Shown here: positions 9,312 to 19,377 of the stretch, one piece after another
How the letters are laid out: each line of letters opens with the position of its first letter
Position numbering within the stretch: position 1 is the first letter of the stretch
Origin: Lelliottia sp. JS-SCA-14
GTDB lineage: Bacteria; Pseudomonadota; Gammaproteobacteria; Enterobacterales; Enterobacteriaceae
Assembly (NCBI RefSeq): GCF_035593345.1
Contig: NZ_CP141606.1
Location: 2,294,001 to 2,358,000, forward strand
Reading direction: 5' to 3'
Length of the DNA: 64,000 nucleotides
Translations under genes and position numbers: made by a program
The notes under the pieces: model-generated
What the model was told of the DNA's origin: nothing
Seen by the model: only the letters and a program-made list of their open reading frames with translations
The model's database searches: none

Positions 9312-10418
9312 TCAACGTGACCAACGATTGCGCCCACCTTCCTTCGCCCGATACAACGCCGCATCCGCCTGGGCCACCGTCTCGTCGGCGGTCAAACCCG
9401 GTGCCATTCCGGCAATCCCCATGCTCGCGGTGACATACTCGCTCACTTTCGACGCCTTATGCGCTATCGCCGCCTGACGTAAATTCTCCTGAATGCGCTG
9501 CGCCACCTGTTCTGACGCATTGGGCGGGCAATCGAAGAGGATCAATAAAAACTCCTCGCCGCCGTAGCGTGACACCACATCTTCCGGCGTGCGAACCGAG
9601 GCTTTCAGCGCCTGCGCGACCCGCACCAGACACTCATCGCCCGCCTGATGCCCGTAGGCGTCGTTGTAAAGCTTGAAATAATCCACATCCAGCATCAGAA
9701 GCGAGAAGGATTTCCCCTGATTCACGGCGCTCTCCAGCACGTTTTCCATCTCCCGCCGGTTGGCGGTTTCGGTCAGCGGGTCCTGATGTGCCAGGGCGTC
9801 GAGACGGGCGATCAGCAGTTGGTTTTGCTGGTTACGCTGCCAGGCTTCGTCGAACCAGCGCAGGAGAATAAAACGCCCGCAGACAAGGATCAGCGTAAAG
9901 ACAATCCACACCGCCGCAAAACGCATGTTCAACCCGTGATTGAGCACCACGCTGGCGACCGGCAGGGTAAACCACAGGGGGAGCACGCAGGCGAGCAGTC
10001 CCACGGGATAGAAATAGAGCGCGGTGACGGCGGTCAGCAGCAGAATGGTGCACAGAGGCCAGGCGTGGGGAAGCTGCCAGTCCACGATAAACCAGTAGCA
10101 GCACAGGGCCCACAGCAGCCCCGAGGTGAACAGCACCAGGCTAATCCCGGTGATATGCCGCCAGCTCATGACAATCAGCGCCGCCGACAGGGCGATCACC
10201 CCGAGCATCGCCGCATCGACCAGGGATGAAATCGGCTGCCCGGTGACGTGGGCGGGGTCGAAATTGTGCACCAGCGTGTTACGCAGCAAAATCATCAGCG
10301 CAAAGCTGACGTGCACAAACGCCAGCCACGGCAAGTTGATGGTCAAACCGCGCGAGACCATCGCCTGGCGGGTCGGCCATGAGGTCAGTACAGAAGAGAG
10401 AGGGTGACGTTTTTCCAT
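9312..10418 (-). CDS. Membrane-bound diguanylate cyclase (GGDEF domain)
   Basis: This protein makes the second messenger cyclic di-GMP from two GTP. The 368-residue product has about six N-terminal membrane segments (residues about 27-205) and a C-terminal GGDEF domain (about 210-368) with an intact GGEEF active-site motif. The usual product-inhibition site RxxD five residues upstream is not present in register: the sequence reads RTPED, so R and D are one residue too far apart. I do not recognise the membrane sensor domain or a named E. coli orthologue. The start has only a weak ribosome site. It lies between feaB and the sulfatase gene and is absent from this place in E. coli. Confidence 0.88.
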   Translation of the reverse strand: MEKRHPLSSVLTSWPTRQAMVSRGLTINLPWLAFVHVSFALMILLRNTLVHNFDPAHVTGQPISSLVDAAMLGVIALSAALIVMSWRHITGISLVLFTSGLLWALCCYWFIVDWQLPHAWPLCTILLLTAVTALYFYPVGLLACVLPLWFTLPVASVVLNHGLNMRFAAVWIVFTLILVCGRFILLRWFDEAWQRNQQNQLLIARLDALAHQDPLTETANRREMENVLESAVNQGKSFSLLMLDVDYFKLYNDAYGHQAGDECLVRVAQALKASVRTPEDVVSRYGGEEFLLILFDCPPNASEQVAQRIQENLRQAAIAHKASKVSEYVTASMGIAGMAPGLTADETVAQADAALYRAKEGGRNRWSR

Positions 10419-10445
10419 ACATTCACTGTGTCAGATGAAGAAAAG

Positions 10446-10470
10446 CGGCAGGCGAGCAGCTCGTCTGCCG
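10446..10470 (-). terminator. Rho-independent terminator of the sulfatase gene
   Basis: CGGCAGGCGAG pairs with CTCGTCTGCCG across a three-base loop, with one G-T pair. On the minus strand it is followed by CTTTTCTTC. It lies six bases after the sulfatase stop codon. Confidence 0.8.
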
Positions 10471-10475
10471 TAAAG

Positions 10476-12452
10476 TTACGGTGTCACAATATTGAACCAG
10501 AATTCAAACTTATCCATATAGCCCAGCATCTGATCGAGTTTAGCGCCGTCGCCGGTCACTTTCACGTCGCCGCTGTCCTGCGCCTGTTTCAGCGTCACTT
10601 CTTTGAGGATGATTTTATTCAGCGTGTCGCGGTTGAGGGAAATCGTGGTGTCCGCGTCTTTGGCTTCGGCATTGGCCGTGTGGTTGAGCACGCCGTTTTC
10701 CAGCTCGAGCTTATATTTTCCGCCGTCGCTGCCGAGATCGATGTTAAACACCGACTTCGCATCCCCGGCTTTTTCCCCGTTGATATGCACCGCCAGATAG
10801 TCGAAGAACATTTCTGGCGTCATGGCGCGCACGGTATCCGGGCTGGCGGTGTTCGGGGTTGGCAGTTTTTGCACGCCGTTACGCAGCTCCTGCGCGCCAG
10901 TCAGGTAGAAGTTACGCCACGGGCCAGATTCAGCCTGATAGCCGAGCTGTTCCAGCGCGTCAGCTTCCAGATTGCGCGCCGCCTGGTTATTCGGATCGGC
11001 AAACACCACTTTGCTCACCACCTGCGCCACCCAGCGATAGTTCCCCTGGTCAAAATCGGTTTTGGCCTTCTGCAAAATCGCATCGGCACCGCCCATATAC
11101 TCGACAAATTTCTTCGCGCCTTCTTCCGGCGGCAGTTCGTCGAGCGTTGCCGGGTTGCCGTCAAACCAGCCGAGATAGAGCACGTAGGTGGCTTTCACGT
11201 CGTGGCTCACCGAGCCGTAATAGCCGCGGTTTGCCCAGGTGTGGGCCAGGGAATCCGGGAGCTTGAAGTTGGCGGCGATTTCGTCGCGCGTCAGCCCCTC
11301 GTTGGCCATGCGCAGGGTCTGGTCGTTGATGTAACGATAGAGGTCACGCTGGCTTTTCAGCAGCTTGACCACGTTGTCATTCCCCCACGTCGGCCAGTGG
11401 TGCTGGGCCATGATGATCTCGGCCTTATCACCCCAGCGCACAATCGCCTCGTTGATGTATTTCGACCACGGCAGCGGCTCGCGGATTTTGGCCCCGCGCA
11501 GGGAGTAGGTGTTGTGCAGGGTGTGGGTCACATCCTCAGCGGATTCGATCAGTTTTTTCTCTTCGATATACCACAGCATTTCCGACGGCGCTTCCGATCC
11601 CGGCGCCAGCATGAAGTCATAGGTCAGGCCGTCGATCACCTCTTTCTGGCCGTCTTTCTCAATGATATTGGTCGGCGCGATCAGCGTGACGTTCCCGGCA
11701 GAGGTGGTGGTTCCCAGCCCCGCGCCGACCTGACCTTTCGGATCCGGTTTCAGCAGATTGCCGTACATATAGCTGGCGCGGCGGCTCATCACGTTCCCGG
11801 CCATAATATTTTCCGCCACTGCGGCTTCCATAAACCCGGCGGGAGCATAAATTTTCACTTTCCCGGCTTTGACGTCGGCTTCATCAACGACGCCGCGCAC
11901 GCCGCCGTAGTGGTCAACGTGACTGTGGGTATAAATCACCGCCACCACCGGTTTTTGGCCGCGATTTTTAAAATAGAGATCCATCCCGACTTTCGCTGTT
12001 TCAGCAGAGACCAGCGGATCGACAACGGTGACGCCTTCTTTACCCTCGATAATGGTCATGTTCGACAGGTCAAGGTTGCGGATCTGATACACACCGTCGG
12101 TGACTTCGAAGAGACCGCTGATATTAATCAGCTGCGCCTGACGCCATAAGCTCGGGTTGACGGTATCCGGCGCTTTGTCACCCTCTTTGATAAAGGCGTA
12201 CTGCTGCGGATTCCAGACCACGTTCCCTTGTTCCCCTTTAATCACGTCCTGAGGAATGGGGGCGATAAAGCCTTTATGCGCATCGGTAAAATCAGTGTTG
12301 TCGTTAAACGGGAGCTGGCTGTAGAGTGCGTTATTAGCCTGTTGGGTGGAGGCAGTGGCGTCCTTAGGCGCTTCTGCCGCCAGGGCGTTCGGGCTGAAGG
12401 AAATAAACAGTCCCGCCAGCGCGAGGCTGGTGGCTATGGCGTTCAATCTCAT
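10476..12452 (-). CDS. Periplasmic alkyl sulfatase, metallo-beta-lactamase fold (YjcS/SdsA1 type)
   Basis: This enzyme is predicted to hydrolyse alkyl sulfate esters such as dodecyl sulfate to alcohol and sulfate. The 658-residue precursor has a Sec signal peptide (about residues 1-25). It carries the zinc motif THSHVDHYGG of the metallo-beta-lactamase fold, and a C-terminal sterol-carrier-like domain ending in FEFWFNIVTP. Length and order match E. coli YjcS (661 residues), but it is clearly diverged and not in the yjcS position. GAGAGG precedes the ATG. Its place inside the fea-tyn-paa block suggests a catabolic role, but its substrate is not evident. Confidence 0.88.
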   Translation of the reverse strand: MRLNAIATSLALAGLFISFSPNALAAEAPKDATASTQQANNALYSQLPFNDNTDFTDAHKGFIAPIPQDVIKGEQGNVVWNPQQYAFIKEGDKAPDTVNPSLWRQAQLINISGLFEVTDGVYQIRNLDLSNMTIIEGKEGVTVVDPLVSAETAKVGMDLYFKNRGQKPVVAVIYTHSHVDHYGGVRGVVDEADVKAGKVKIYAPAGFMEAAVAENIMAGNVMSRRASYMYGNLLKPDPKGQVGAGLGTTTSAGNVTLIAPTNIIEKDGQKEVIDGLTYDFMLAPGSEAPSEMLWYIEEKKLIESAEDVTHTLHNTYSLRGAKIREPLPWSKYINEAIVRWGDKAEIIMAQHHWPTWGNDNVVKLLKSQRDLYRYINDQTLRMANEGLTRDEIAANFKLPDSLAHTWANRGYYGSVSHDVKATYVLYLGWFDGNPATLDELPPEEGAKKFVEYMGGADAILQKAKTDFDQGNYRWVAQVVSKVVFADPNNQAARNLEADALEQLGYQAESGPWRNFYLTGAQELRNGVQKLPTPNTASPDTVRAMTPEMFFDYLAVHINGEKAGDAKSVFNIDLGSDGGKYKLELENGVLNHTANAEAKDADTTISLNRDTLNKIILKEVTLKQAQDSGDVKVTGDGAKLDQMLGYMDKFEFWFNIVTP

Positions 12453-12596
12453 TCTAAAACCTCTCAGAAGTAAGTACGACGTTGCGTGTGAAACTTCGTG
12501 TCCTGGCTGAAAAACGGTTCAAGAGATGAAAATAAAGCGGGGAGGCATGACTAACTATAATCGGGCTAACTCATTCGGCAAGTGGATGAAATAAAA

Positions 12597-12619
12597 CAGG
12601 CCGGGGAGTGCCCGGCCTG
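12597..12619 (-). terminator. Rho-independent terminator of tynA
   Basis: A perfect nine-base stem CAGGCCGGG/CCCGGCCTG with a five-base loop lies directly after the tynA stop. On the minus strand it runs into TTTTATTT. Confidence 0.88.
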
Positions 12620-12626
12620 CATCTGC

Positions 12627-14900
12627 TTACTTCTCGTCCTTCTTCTTGCCAAGCGTTGGCGTCTCGTCGAAGAAGTTCCACGGCTTGAGCAGGGTATGCA
12701 CCCACTCGGTTGGCATAATCGGCCACTCCTCGGCGCGCGCCACGTGGGTGGTGCCGGTGGTCATCCACACCACATCATCCTGATTATCAATCGATTCGTT
12801 ATCCTTACTGTACTTGCCCAGACCGCTGTCGTGAATCGACCGGTTCGGGAATTTCCCTTCCGGGTAGAGTTCGTTCGGATGGTAGCGCGTCACCCACAGC
12901 TGCTTATCCATAAAGCTCAGACGGTGGTAAATCCACTCGTCCGGGGCGAATTTCGCGCCGGTCGCCACAGGATGAGTGCCGCCCGCGTAAGGGATAATCT
13001 GGTACGACACCGGGTTGCCCATGCGGTTCTCTTTGCTGGTGTTGCTCAGCAGACGAATGGTGCCTGGGTCAAACTTCTGCGCGGCCTGCTGTTCCGTATC
13101 AATGTTGTACTGATTGATCTGCATGGTACTGGTGCGCGGGCCACCGGCGGTGTTGGGTTTCACTTCCGGGTCCATCGCCACCAGACGGTTGTTGGTGCCA
13201 TCCACGTCCATATCGAGACGGAAGTTGTAGATGTGCTGATGGGTGGTCCCGACGATGTTGTGGTCGATCAGGGTACCGTATTTGGTGTCATCTTTGGCGC
13301 TCGGGTCGTGCATGGTTTTGGCCTGCACGCCTTTCACCGCTTCGATGCCGGTTGCCCCTGCATCGATACCGATGGTGCCGTTTTCGTGGAAGATCCAGTC
13401 AAAGATGTAGTCGTAGTTACCCACAGTGCTGATCCAGCGCACCACCAGTTCGCGGCGCTCGGCGCTGACGTTCGGCTGGCCCATCTCCTGATGCTTATAT
13501 TCCGGCCCGGCGTAGCGTTCAAAGACGGCAATCGCGCGCGGGATCTCCATCGGCGCACCGGTGTAATCCGGAATGGTTGCGTTGAGCATCACCGCGTTCG
13601 ACGGCGCATCTTTGCCGCGCACCAGCGGAGAGGTCAGGGTACCCATGCCGTAATCGCCGGAATCAAGATAGGCTTTAAAGTACCAGCCGACATCCGGGTC
13701 GCCGTACGGCACAATCATCCCGCCGAGCGATCCCTGATACATTACCTGGCGTTTTTTGCCGTTGTCGTTGTAGGTCACGGTGGAGATGATCGGTCCGACG
13801 CGGGAGTCGAGGCTCAGGTGAAAGTCCCAGTTCTGCCAGTGGATCATGTCCCCGGTGATAGTGTAGTTCTTGCCTTCCGGCTCGACGATCTCCAGCGGTT
13901 TTTTCACCGGCGCGATGCGGTCGCGGCCATCATAAGGGCGGGCGAGCATCGGCACCGGCACCACCGGACCTTCCTCAATTTTGAGGATTTTTTTCTGCTC
14001 AAGATCGACGACCGCCACCAGATTTTCAATCGGGTGCGCCCAGTAGTTGCCGTCGCCGGTGTCGAGATAGCTGACCACTTTCAGCAGGCGGTCTTCCTGT
14101 TTCAGGCCGTCTTTGCCGTCAAAATAGCCGACGGTTAGCGGGGTGCCGATCACTTTCTTCGGATCGGTCACGCCGTGCTTTTTCAGCGCTTCGGCGTATT
14201 CCGGGCTGGCCATAATAATCTGCTGCACGGAGGTGAAATCATCCAGCAGCACCATGCCGTGAGCATCGTTGACCGGCGTCCAGCTCACGACTTTTTTGTC
14301 CTTCAGATCCACCACGCTTTCAATCACATGTTTGCCGTCGAGCATGGTGACGTTCGCCTGGCGCGGAGCGTCAACCGCCGTGCCGTTCAGCACGAAATCC
14401 CACACTTTGGCTTTGTCCGGCTCGGCCAGCGCGATCTGGGTGAAACGGGTATTGGGTTTGAAATCCGCCGAGGTTTTGACGATCTCGACGGCCTGTTTAA
14501 TTTCGTCTGCGGTCAACGCGTTCAGCGGGTGTGGGCGCTTCTCCACCTGGAAGGTCTGATCAAGCCCCGACTGGAAGACATCGTTGATGAAGGTCTCGGA
14601 GATAAAGGCTTTTTTTCCTTTCATCACTACCGGCACCTGCAGTGTGAGCGGCTTGCCGTTGACGATGGCGGTTTTAGCGCCCGGTTTAACCTTCACAAAA
14701 GCGCCGTCTTTGCTGAGGGTGAACATCTGGGCGTAATCATCCCACTGCACATCGGCGCCAAACTCGGCCAGGGTTTTGTCCATTGGGACCATATGCGCTT
14801 CGCCGCCGTGGGCGAAAACCGGTGACTGCCAGGAGCATAACAACGCGACTGCCATGGCCAGTGCCGTTTTACGGGCAGAAAAAGAAGAAGGGCTTCCCAT
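12627..14900 (-). CDS. tynA: Periplasmic copper amine oxidase TynA
   Basis: TynA oxidises phenylethylamine and tyramine to the aldehydes, releasing ammonia and hydrogen peroxide. The precursor from the ATG at 14900 is 757 residues, the E. coli length. It has a signal peptide cleaved near VFAHGGEA. The cofactor motif NYDY, whose first tyrosine becomes topaquinone, occurs in the context TVGNYDYIFDW, and HQHIYNF supplies copper ligands. I rejected upstream in-frame starts because GAGG lies seven bases before this ATG. Expression is probably activated by FeaR through the upstream tandem sites. Confidence 0.97.
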   Translation of the reverse strand: MGSPSSFSARKTALAMAVALLCSWQSPVFAHGGEAHMVPMDKTLAEFGADVQWDDYAQMFTLSKDGAFVKVKPGAKTAIVNGKPLTLQVPVVMKGKKAFISETFINDVFQSGLDQTFQVEKRPHPLNALTADEIKQAVEIVKTSADFKPNTRFTQIALAEPDKAKVWDFVLNGTAVDAPRQANVTMLDGKHVIESVVDLKDKKVVSWTPVNDAHGMVLLDDFTSVQQIIMASPEYAEALKKHGVTDPKKVIGTPLTVGYFDGKDGLKQEDRLLKVVSYLDTGDGNYWAHPIENLVAVVDLEQKKILKIEEGPVVPVPMLARPYDGRDRIAPVKKPLEIVEPEGKNYTITGDMIHWQNWDFHLSLDSRVGPIISTVTYNDNGKKRQVMYQGSLGGMIVPYGDPDVGWYFKAYLDSGDYGMGTLTSPLVRGKDAPSNAVMLNATIPDYTGAPMEIPRAIAVFERYAGPEYKHQEMGQPNVSAERRELVVRWISTVGNYDYIFDWIFHENGTIGIDAGATGIEAVKGVQAKTMHDPSAKDDTKYGTLIDHNIVGTTHQHIYNFRLDMDVDGTNNRLVAMDPEVKPNTAGGPRTSTMQINQYNIDTEQQAAQKFDPGTIRLLSNTSKENRMGNPVSYQIIPYAGGTHPVATGAKFAPDEWIYHRLSFMDKQLWVTRYHPNELYPEGKFPNRSIHDSGLGKYSKDNESIDNQDDVVWMTTGTTHVARAEEWPIMPTEWVHTLLKPWNFFDETPTLGKKKDEK

Positions 14901-14970
14901 CGTTGACCTCATCATTATTGTGTTATTAGTGTTGTGCAGCTTTATCCTGGCAGGAGCGGGCGCAAACTGT

Positions 14971-15007
14971 TTGCCTGCACCTGCCAGGTTATTTGTCACT
15001 CTTGCCA
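14971..15007 (-). promoter_or_regulatory. Tandem FeaR-like sites upstream of tynA
   Basis: On the minus strand TGGCA-N8-AAA lies at 15007-14992, and TGGCA-N8-CAA lies at 14986-14971. They are direct repeats 21 bases apart, the same spacing as before feaB. The second site misses one A of the motif. An inverted repeat GCAAAC/GTTTGC at 14962-14974 adjoins it. The pair is about 70-110 bases upstream of the tynA start. Confidence 0.6.
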
Positions 15008-15015
15008 AATTAAAA

Positions 15016-15037
15016 ACCGGGAAGGGACCTTCCCGGT
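15016..15037 (-). terminator. Terminator between paaZ and tynA
   Basis: A perfect ten-base stem ACCGGGAAGG/CCTTCCCGGT with a two-base loop is followed on the minus strand by TTTTTAA. It lies 12 bases after the paaZ stop, so paaZ and tynA are separate transcription units. Confidence 0.88.
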
Positions 15038-15049
15038 AAAAAGAACGGA

Positions 15050-17095
15050 TCAGTCGGTGAAATCGCCCTGCTGGCGAGCGACGAGCGTCAGAATGGAGTA
15101 CAGCGCGACAGGCTGCTGGTGCTGGTTGAACACTTCAACCGCCCATTCCACCACGCCGGTCGGTTTCTCTTCTGCCGTGCGCTGTTTCTTGAGGGTTTTG
15201 CGCTTGCAGGTCAGACGCACCTGGATGGTATCGCCCGGTTTCACCGGCTCGATAAAGCGCAGGTTCTCCATGCCGTAGTTGGCAATCACCGGCCCGACGC
15301 CCGCGTCAACAAACAGACCCGCCGCCGCCGAAATCACAAAGTAACCGTGAACCACGCGCTCGCCGAAGATCGACTCCGCCGCGCCAATTTTGTCCATGTG
15401 GGCGTAGAAATGATCCCCGCTCAGGCAGGCAAAATTGACGATATCCGTTTCGGTCAGGGTGCGACGCGGGGTCAACAGGCTGTCGCCAGGCTGCAACTCT
15501 TCGAAGTATTTGCGGAACGGATGCACGCGGTCTTCCTGCACCTGCGCGCCGCGCACCCACTGCTGGCTGATGGCGGCCAGCATCGACGGGCTGCCCTGAA
15601 TGGCGGTGCGTTGCAGATAGTGTTTCACCGCGCGCAGACCGCCCAGCTCTTCGCCGCCGCCCGCACGACCCGGACCGCCGTGAACCAGCTGCGGCAGCGG
15701 GGAGCCGTGGCCGGTGGACTCTTTCGCCGACTCTTGGTTGAGGATCTGAATACGCCCGTGCGCCCGCGCCGCGCCGGAAATAAACTGCCGGGCGATGCGC
15801 GAATCTGCCGTCACCAGGGTTCCCGCCAGGCTGCCTTCACCGGCGCGCGCCAGGGTCATGGCGTGTTCCGCGCCGCGATAGGGCATTAGCGTCGCGACCG
15901 GGCCGAAGGCTTCGGTGGCGTGAACGGCAGGGGACTCGTCCGGCTGCGGGCAGAACAGCAGCGTCGGCGGGAAGAACGCGCCTGCGGCCTGCATGTCGGC
16001 TTTGCCGCCGAGGCGAATCTGACAGCCAGCCGCGACCAACAGATCCACTTTCTCCTGCACGTCGGCACGCTGTTCGGCGTTCACCAGCGCGCCCATTTTG
16101 ACGCCTTCCTGCGCCGGATCGCCGACCACCACTTTCTCAAGACGCGCGATCAGCGCCTGGCTGACGGCCTCAATCTGCCCCTGTGGGACGATGATGCGGC
16201 GGATGGCCGTACATTTTTGCCCGGCTTTGGCGGTTATCTCACGCACCACTTCGCGGATAAACAGCGCGAATTCTGGCTGCTCCGGCGTGACGTCTTCGCC
16301 CAGCACGCAGCAGTTCAGGGAGTCCGCTTCCATAGTGAACGGAATGGATTTGCCAACGATATTCGGGTGCACGCGCAGCATCTGGCCGGTGGAGGCGGAG
16401 CCGGTAAAGGTCACCACGTCCTGACTGTCCAGATGGTTGAGCAGATCGCCCGCACCGCCGCAGATCAGGCTGATCGCGCCCTCCGGCACCAGGCCGCTGT
16501 CGACGATGGATTTCACCATCGCCTGCGTCACCTGCGCCGTGGCGGTCGCCGGTTTGATAATGGCAGGCATCCCGGCAAGCCAGGTCGGGGCCAGTTTCTC
16601 CAGCATCCCCCAGCACGGGAAGTTGAAAGCGTTGATATGCACCGCCACGCCGGATTTCGAGGTCAGCACGTGGCGCGCGGCAAATCCGCCTTCCTTCGAC
16701 AGGGGGATCAGCTCGTCTTCCGGCCACAGGGTGTCGTCCGGCAGCTCGCGGCTACCGAGGCTGGCGTAGGTAAACAGGGTGCCGATCCCGCCTTCGATAT
16801 CCACCCAGCTGTCCGCGCGGGTCGCGCCGGTCTCAGCCGACAGGGCGTAAAACTGCTCTTTCTGGCTCAGCAGATGTTTCGCGACCGCTTTCAGCATCGC
16901 CGCGCGTTCGATAAAGGTCATGGCGTGAAGTGATTCACCCCCGCGCTCGATGGCGAAGCGACGCGCCGCCGCCATATCCAGACCTTCGCTTGTGACTTCC
17001 CACAGGGCTTCGCCGCTGATGGCGTGATGAATGTGGCGCTCACGGCCCCGGCCAGACTGCCAGGTGCCGGACAAGAAGCTGGCTAACTGCTGCAT
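15050..17095 (-). CDS. paaZ: PaaZ, bifunctional oxepin-CoA hydrolase / semialdehyde dehydrogenase
   Basis: PaaZ opens the oxepin-CoA ring and oxidises the resulting aldehyde to 3-oxo-5,6-dehydrosuberyl-CoA. The 681-residue product has an N-terminal aldehyde dehydrogenase domain with E256 and C295 (GQKCTAIRR). It also has a C-terminal MaoC-type hot-dog hydratase domain, with D and H in [11 protein letters not shown] chose the ATG at 17095 because GGAG precedes it and it gives exactly the E. coli length; an upstream in-frame ATG at 17125 has no such support. The gene is divergent from paaA. Confidence 0.97.
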   Translation of the reverse strand: MQQLASFLSGTWQSGRGRERHIHHAISGEALWEVTSEGLDMAAARRFAIERGGESLHAMTFIERAAMLKAVAKHLLSQKEQFYALSAETGATRADSWVDIEGGIGTLFTYASLGSRELPDDTLWPEDELIPLSKEGGFAARHVLTSKSGVAVHINAFNFPCWGMLEKLAPTWLAGMPAIIKPATATAQVTQAMVKSIVDSGLVPEGAISLICGGAGDLLNHLDSQDVVTFTGSASTGQMLRVHPNIVGKSIPFTMEADSLNCCVLGEDVTPEQPEFALFIREVVREITAKAGQKCTAIRRIIVPQGQIEAVSQALIARLEKVVVGDPAQEGVKMGALVNAEQRADVQEKVDLLVAAGCQIRLGGKADMQAAGAFFPPTLLFCPQPDESPAVHATEAFGPVATLMPYRGAEHAMTLARAGEGSLAGTLVTADSRIARQFISGAARAHGRIQILNQESAKESTGHGSPLPQLVHGGPGRAGGGEELGGLRAVKHYLQRTAIQGSPSMLAAISQQWVRGAQVQEDRVHPFRKYFEELQPGDSLLTPRRTLTETDIVNFACLSGDHFYAHMDKIGAAESIFGERVVHGYFVISAAAGLFVDAGVGPVIANYGMENLRFIEPVKPGDTIQVRLTCKRKTLKKQRTAEEKPTGVVEWAVEVFNQHQQPVALYSILTLVARQQGDFTD

Positions 17096-17380
17096 CTCTC
17101 TTCTCCAAATGTTACGTAATTTCACTATAGATAGTTTGATTATGAATCATAAAAAGCAAGCGATGTTTTAATGATTTGTTAACAATGTGATCTTGCCGGA
17201 TGAATCCTCAGGCGAACAGCGCCCGCCGTCAGCGGCCTGATGCAAAAGCCTTGCGAGCGACATCACAAAATAGACAAACACTCCTTGGGGTTATATTTAA
17301 CCTTTGTGTAACTTTTAAGAAACGAAGTGATTCATCATTAAACGATGATTAACGATTTAACGAATCATAAAGGTGACGAC
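17096..17380. promoter_or_regulatory. Divergent paaZ / paaA control region with PaaX- and CRP-like sites
   Basis: This region holds promoters for paaZ (minus) and paaA (plus). ATGAATCA lies at 17142-17149, beside paaZ. TGATTCAT (17328-17335) and GAATCA (17362-17367) lie just before the paaA start. The same eight-base arms flank the paaX start, which fits the repressor PaaX. A CRP-like site, TGCGA-N6-TCACA at 17252-17267, matches nine of ten consensus bases and suggests catabolite control, as known for E. coli paa. Arm spacing varies, so exact operators remain predictions. Confidence 0.6.
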
Positions 17381-18310
17381 GTGACGGAAGAACAACGCTT
17401 TGAGCAGCGCATCGCACAGGAGACAGCCATCGAGCCGCAAGACTGGATGCCGGACGCCTACCGCAAAACCCTGATCCGCCAGATTGGTCAGCATGCGCAC
17501 TCCGAAATTGTCGGCATGCTCCCGGAAGGCAACTGGATCACCCGCGCACCCACCCTGCGCCGCAAAGCGATTTTGCTGGCGAAAGTGCAGGACGAGGCGG
17601 GGCACGGGCTGTATCTCTACAGCGCGGCGGAAACCCTGGGCTGCGCGCGGGAAGACATCTACCAGAAGATGCTCGACGGCAAGATGAAATACTCCTCGAT
17701 CTTCAACTACCCGACCCTGAGCTGGGCTGACATCGGCGTGATTGGCTGGCTGGTAGACGGCGCGGCCATCGTTAACCAGGTGGCCCTGTGCCGCACCTCT
17801 TACGGGCCGTATGCCCGCGCGATGGTGAAAATCTGTAAAGAAGAGAGCTTCCATCAGCGCCAGGGTTTTGAAGCCTGCATGGCGCTGGCGCAGGGGAGCG
17901 AATCCCAGCGCCAGATGTTGCAGGACGCCATCAACCGTTTCTGGTGGCCGGCGCTGATGATGTTCGGCCCGAACGACGACAACTCCCCGAACAGCGCCCG
18001 CAGCCTGGCGTGGAAAATCAAACGCTTTGGCAATGACGAACTGCGCCAGCGCTTCGTCGACAACACCGTCTCGCAAGTCGAAATGCTGGGCATGACCGTC
18101 CCGGATGCGGATCTGCGCTTCGACGAAGAGAGCGGTCACTACCGCTTCGGCGAAATCGACTGGCAGGAATTTGAAGAAGTAATTAACGGACGCGGGGTGT
18201 GCAACCACGAACGCCTCGCCGCAAAAAACAGAGCCTGGGAAGAAGGGGCGTGGGTGCGCGAAGCCGCACTGGCGCACGCAGAAAAACAACACGCCCGCAC
18301 CGCCGCGTAA
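17381..18310 (+). CDS. paaA: PaaA, catalytic subunit of phenylacetyl-CoA epoxidase
   Basis: PaaA is the di-iron monooxygenase subunit that, with PaaBCDE, epoxidises the ring of phenylacetyl-CoA. The 309-residue product from the GTG at 17381 has the E. coli length. It contains the ferritin-like iron ligands, seen in DEAGHG (residues about 72-77) and [16 protein letters not shown] is preferred over the ATG at 17345 because AAAGGTG lies five bases upstream, and the upstream frame crosses the PaaX-like arms. The gene opens a tightly packed eleven-gene operon. Confidence 0.96.
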   Translation: MTEEQRFEQRIAQETAIEPQDWMPDAYRKTLIRQIGQHAHSEIVGMLPEGNWITRAPTLRRKAILLAKVQDEAGHGLYLYSAAETLGCAREDIYQKMLDGKMKYSSIFNYPTLSWADIGVIGWLVDGAAIVNQVALCRTSYGPYARAMVKICKEESFHQRQGFEACMALAQGSESQRQMLQDAINRFWWPALMMFGPNDDNSPNSARSLAWKIKRFGNDELRQRFVDNTVSQVEMLGMTVPDADLRFDEESGHYRFGEIDWQEFEEVINGRGVCNHERLAAKNRAWEEGAWVREAALAHAEKQHARTAA

Positions 18311-18322
18311 GAGGAATTCAAG

Positions 18323-18610
18323 ATGAGCAATGTCTACTGGCCGTTATATGAAGTGTTTGTCCGCAGCAAACAGGGGTTATCCCACCGTCACGTCGGCAGC
18401 CTGCACGCCGCCGACGACCGCATGGCGTTGGAAAACGCGCGCGATGCCTACACCCGCCGCAGCGAAGGCTGCTCGATTTGGGTGGTGAAAGCGAGCGAAA
18501 TCGTCGCCTCGCAGCCGGAAGATCGCGGCGAGTTTTTCGACCCGGCGGAGAGCAAGGTCTACCGCCACCCGACGTTCTACACCATCCCTGATGGCATCGA
18601 GCACATGTGA
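18323..18610 (+). CDS. paaB: PaaB, structural subunit of phenylacetyl-CoA epoxidase
   Basis: PaaB is the small subunit thought to bridge PaaAC to the reductase PaaE. The 95-residue product is almost identical to E. coli PaaB and has the same length. GAGGAAT precedes the ATG, twelve bases after the paaA stop. Confidence 0.97.
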   Translation: MSNVYWPLYEVFVRSKQGLSHRHVGSLHAADDRMALENARDAYTRRSEGCSIWVVKASEIVASQPEDRGEFFDPAESKVYRHPTFYTIPDGIEHM

Positions 18611-18618
18611 GGATGGCG

Positions 18619-19365
18619 ATGAAACCGACTACCCAATATGCCCTGCGTCTGGGCGATAACTGTCTGGTCCTGTCTCAGCGCCTCGGCGCGTGGTGCGGCC
18701 ATGCGCCGGAACTGGAGATCGACCTGGCGCTGGCCAATATCGGCCTCGATCTGCTCGGCCAGGCGCGCAATTTCTTAACCTACGCCGCCGAGCTGGAAGG
18801 TCAGGGCGACGAAGACACGCTGGCCTTTGGCCGCGATGAGCGCCAGTTCAGCAATCTGCTGCTGGTAGAACAGCCGAACGGCAACTTCGCCGACACCCTG
18901 GTGCGACAGTATTTCATCGACGCCTGGCACGTGGCGCTCTTTACCCGTCTGACTCAAAGCCGCGACGCGCAAATTGCGGCGATTGCCGCGAAAGCGATCA
19001 AAGAGGCGCGCTACCACCTGCGCTTTAGCCGCGGCTGGCTGGAGCGTCTGGGCAACGGCACCGAGGTTTCCGCACAGAAAATGCAGCAGGCGATTGATTC
19101 CCTGTGGCGCTTCACCGCCGAACTGTTCGAGGCCGACGCGCTGGAACAACAGCTGATCGCCGAAGGTATCGCCGTTGACCCGCGCGAGCTGCGCGCCGAG
19201 TGGGAAGCGGAAGTGTTTGCCGGTTTCGAACAGGCCTGCCTGAGCGTTCCGCAAGAAGCGGCGTACCGCACCGGCGGCAAAAAAGGGCTGCACACCGAAC
19301 ATCTGGGACCGATGCTGGCGGAGATGCAGTATCTCCAGCGCATGTATCCGGGCCAGCAGTGGTAA
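18619..19365 (+). CDS. paaC: PaaC, structural ferritin-like subunit of the epoxidase
   Basis: PaaC pairs with PaaA and stabilises it, but lacks its di-iron centre. The 248-residue product matches E. coli PaaC in length and sequence, ending MQYLQRMYPGQQW. I chose the ATG at 18619 because GTGAGGA lies six bases upstream; an in-frame ATG at 18607 overlaps the paaB stop and has no ribosome site. Confidence 0.96.
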   Translation: MKPTTQYALRLGDNCLVLSQRLGAWCGHAPELEIDLALANIGLDLLGQARNFLTYAAELEGQGDEDTLAFGRDERQFSNLLLVEQPNGNFADTLVRQYFIDAWHVALFTRLTQSRDAQIAAIAAKAIKEARYHLRFSRGWLERLGNGTEVSAQKMQQAIDSLWRFTAELFEADALEQQLIAEGIAVDPRELRAEWEAEVFAGFEQACLSVPQEAAYRTGGKKGLHTEHLGPMLAEMQYLQRMYPGQQW

Positions 19366-19377
19366 GAGGAGGTCCCT

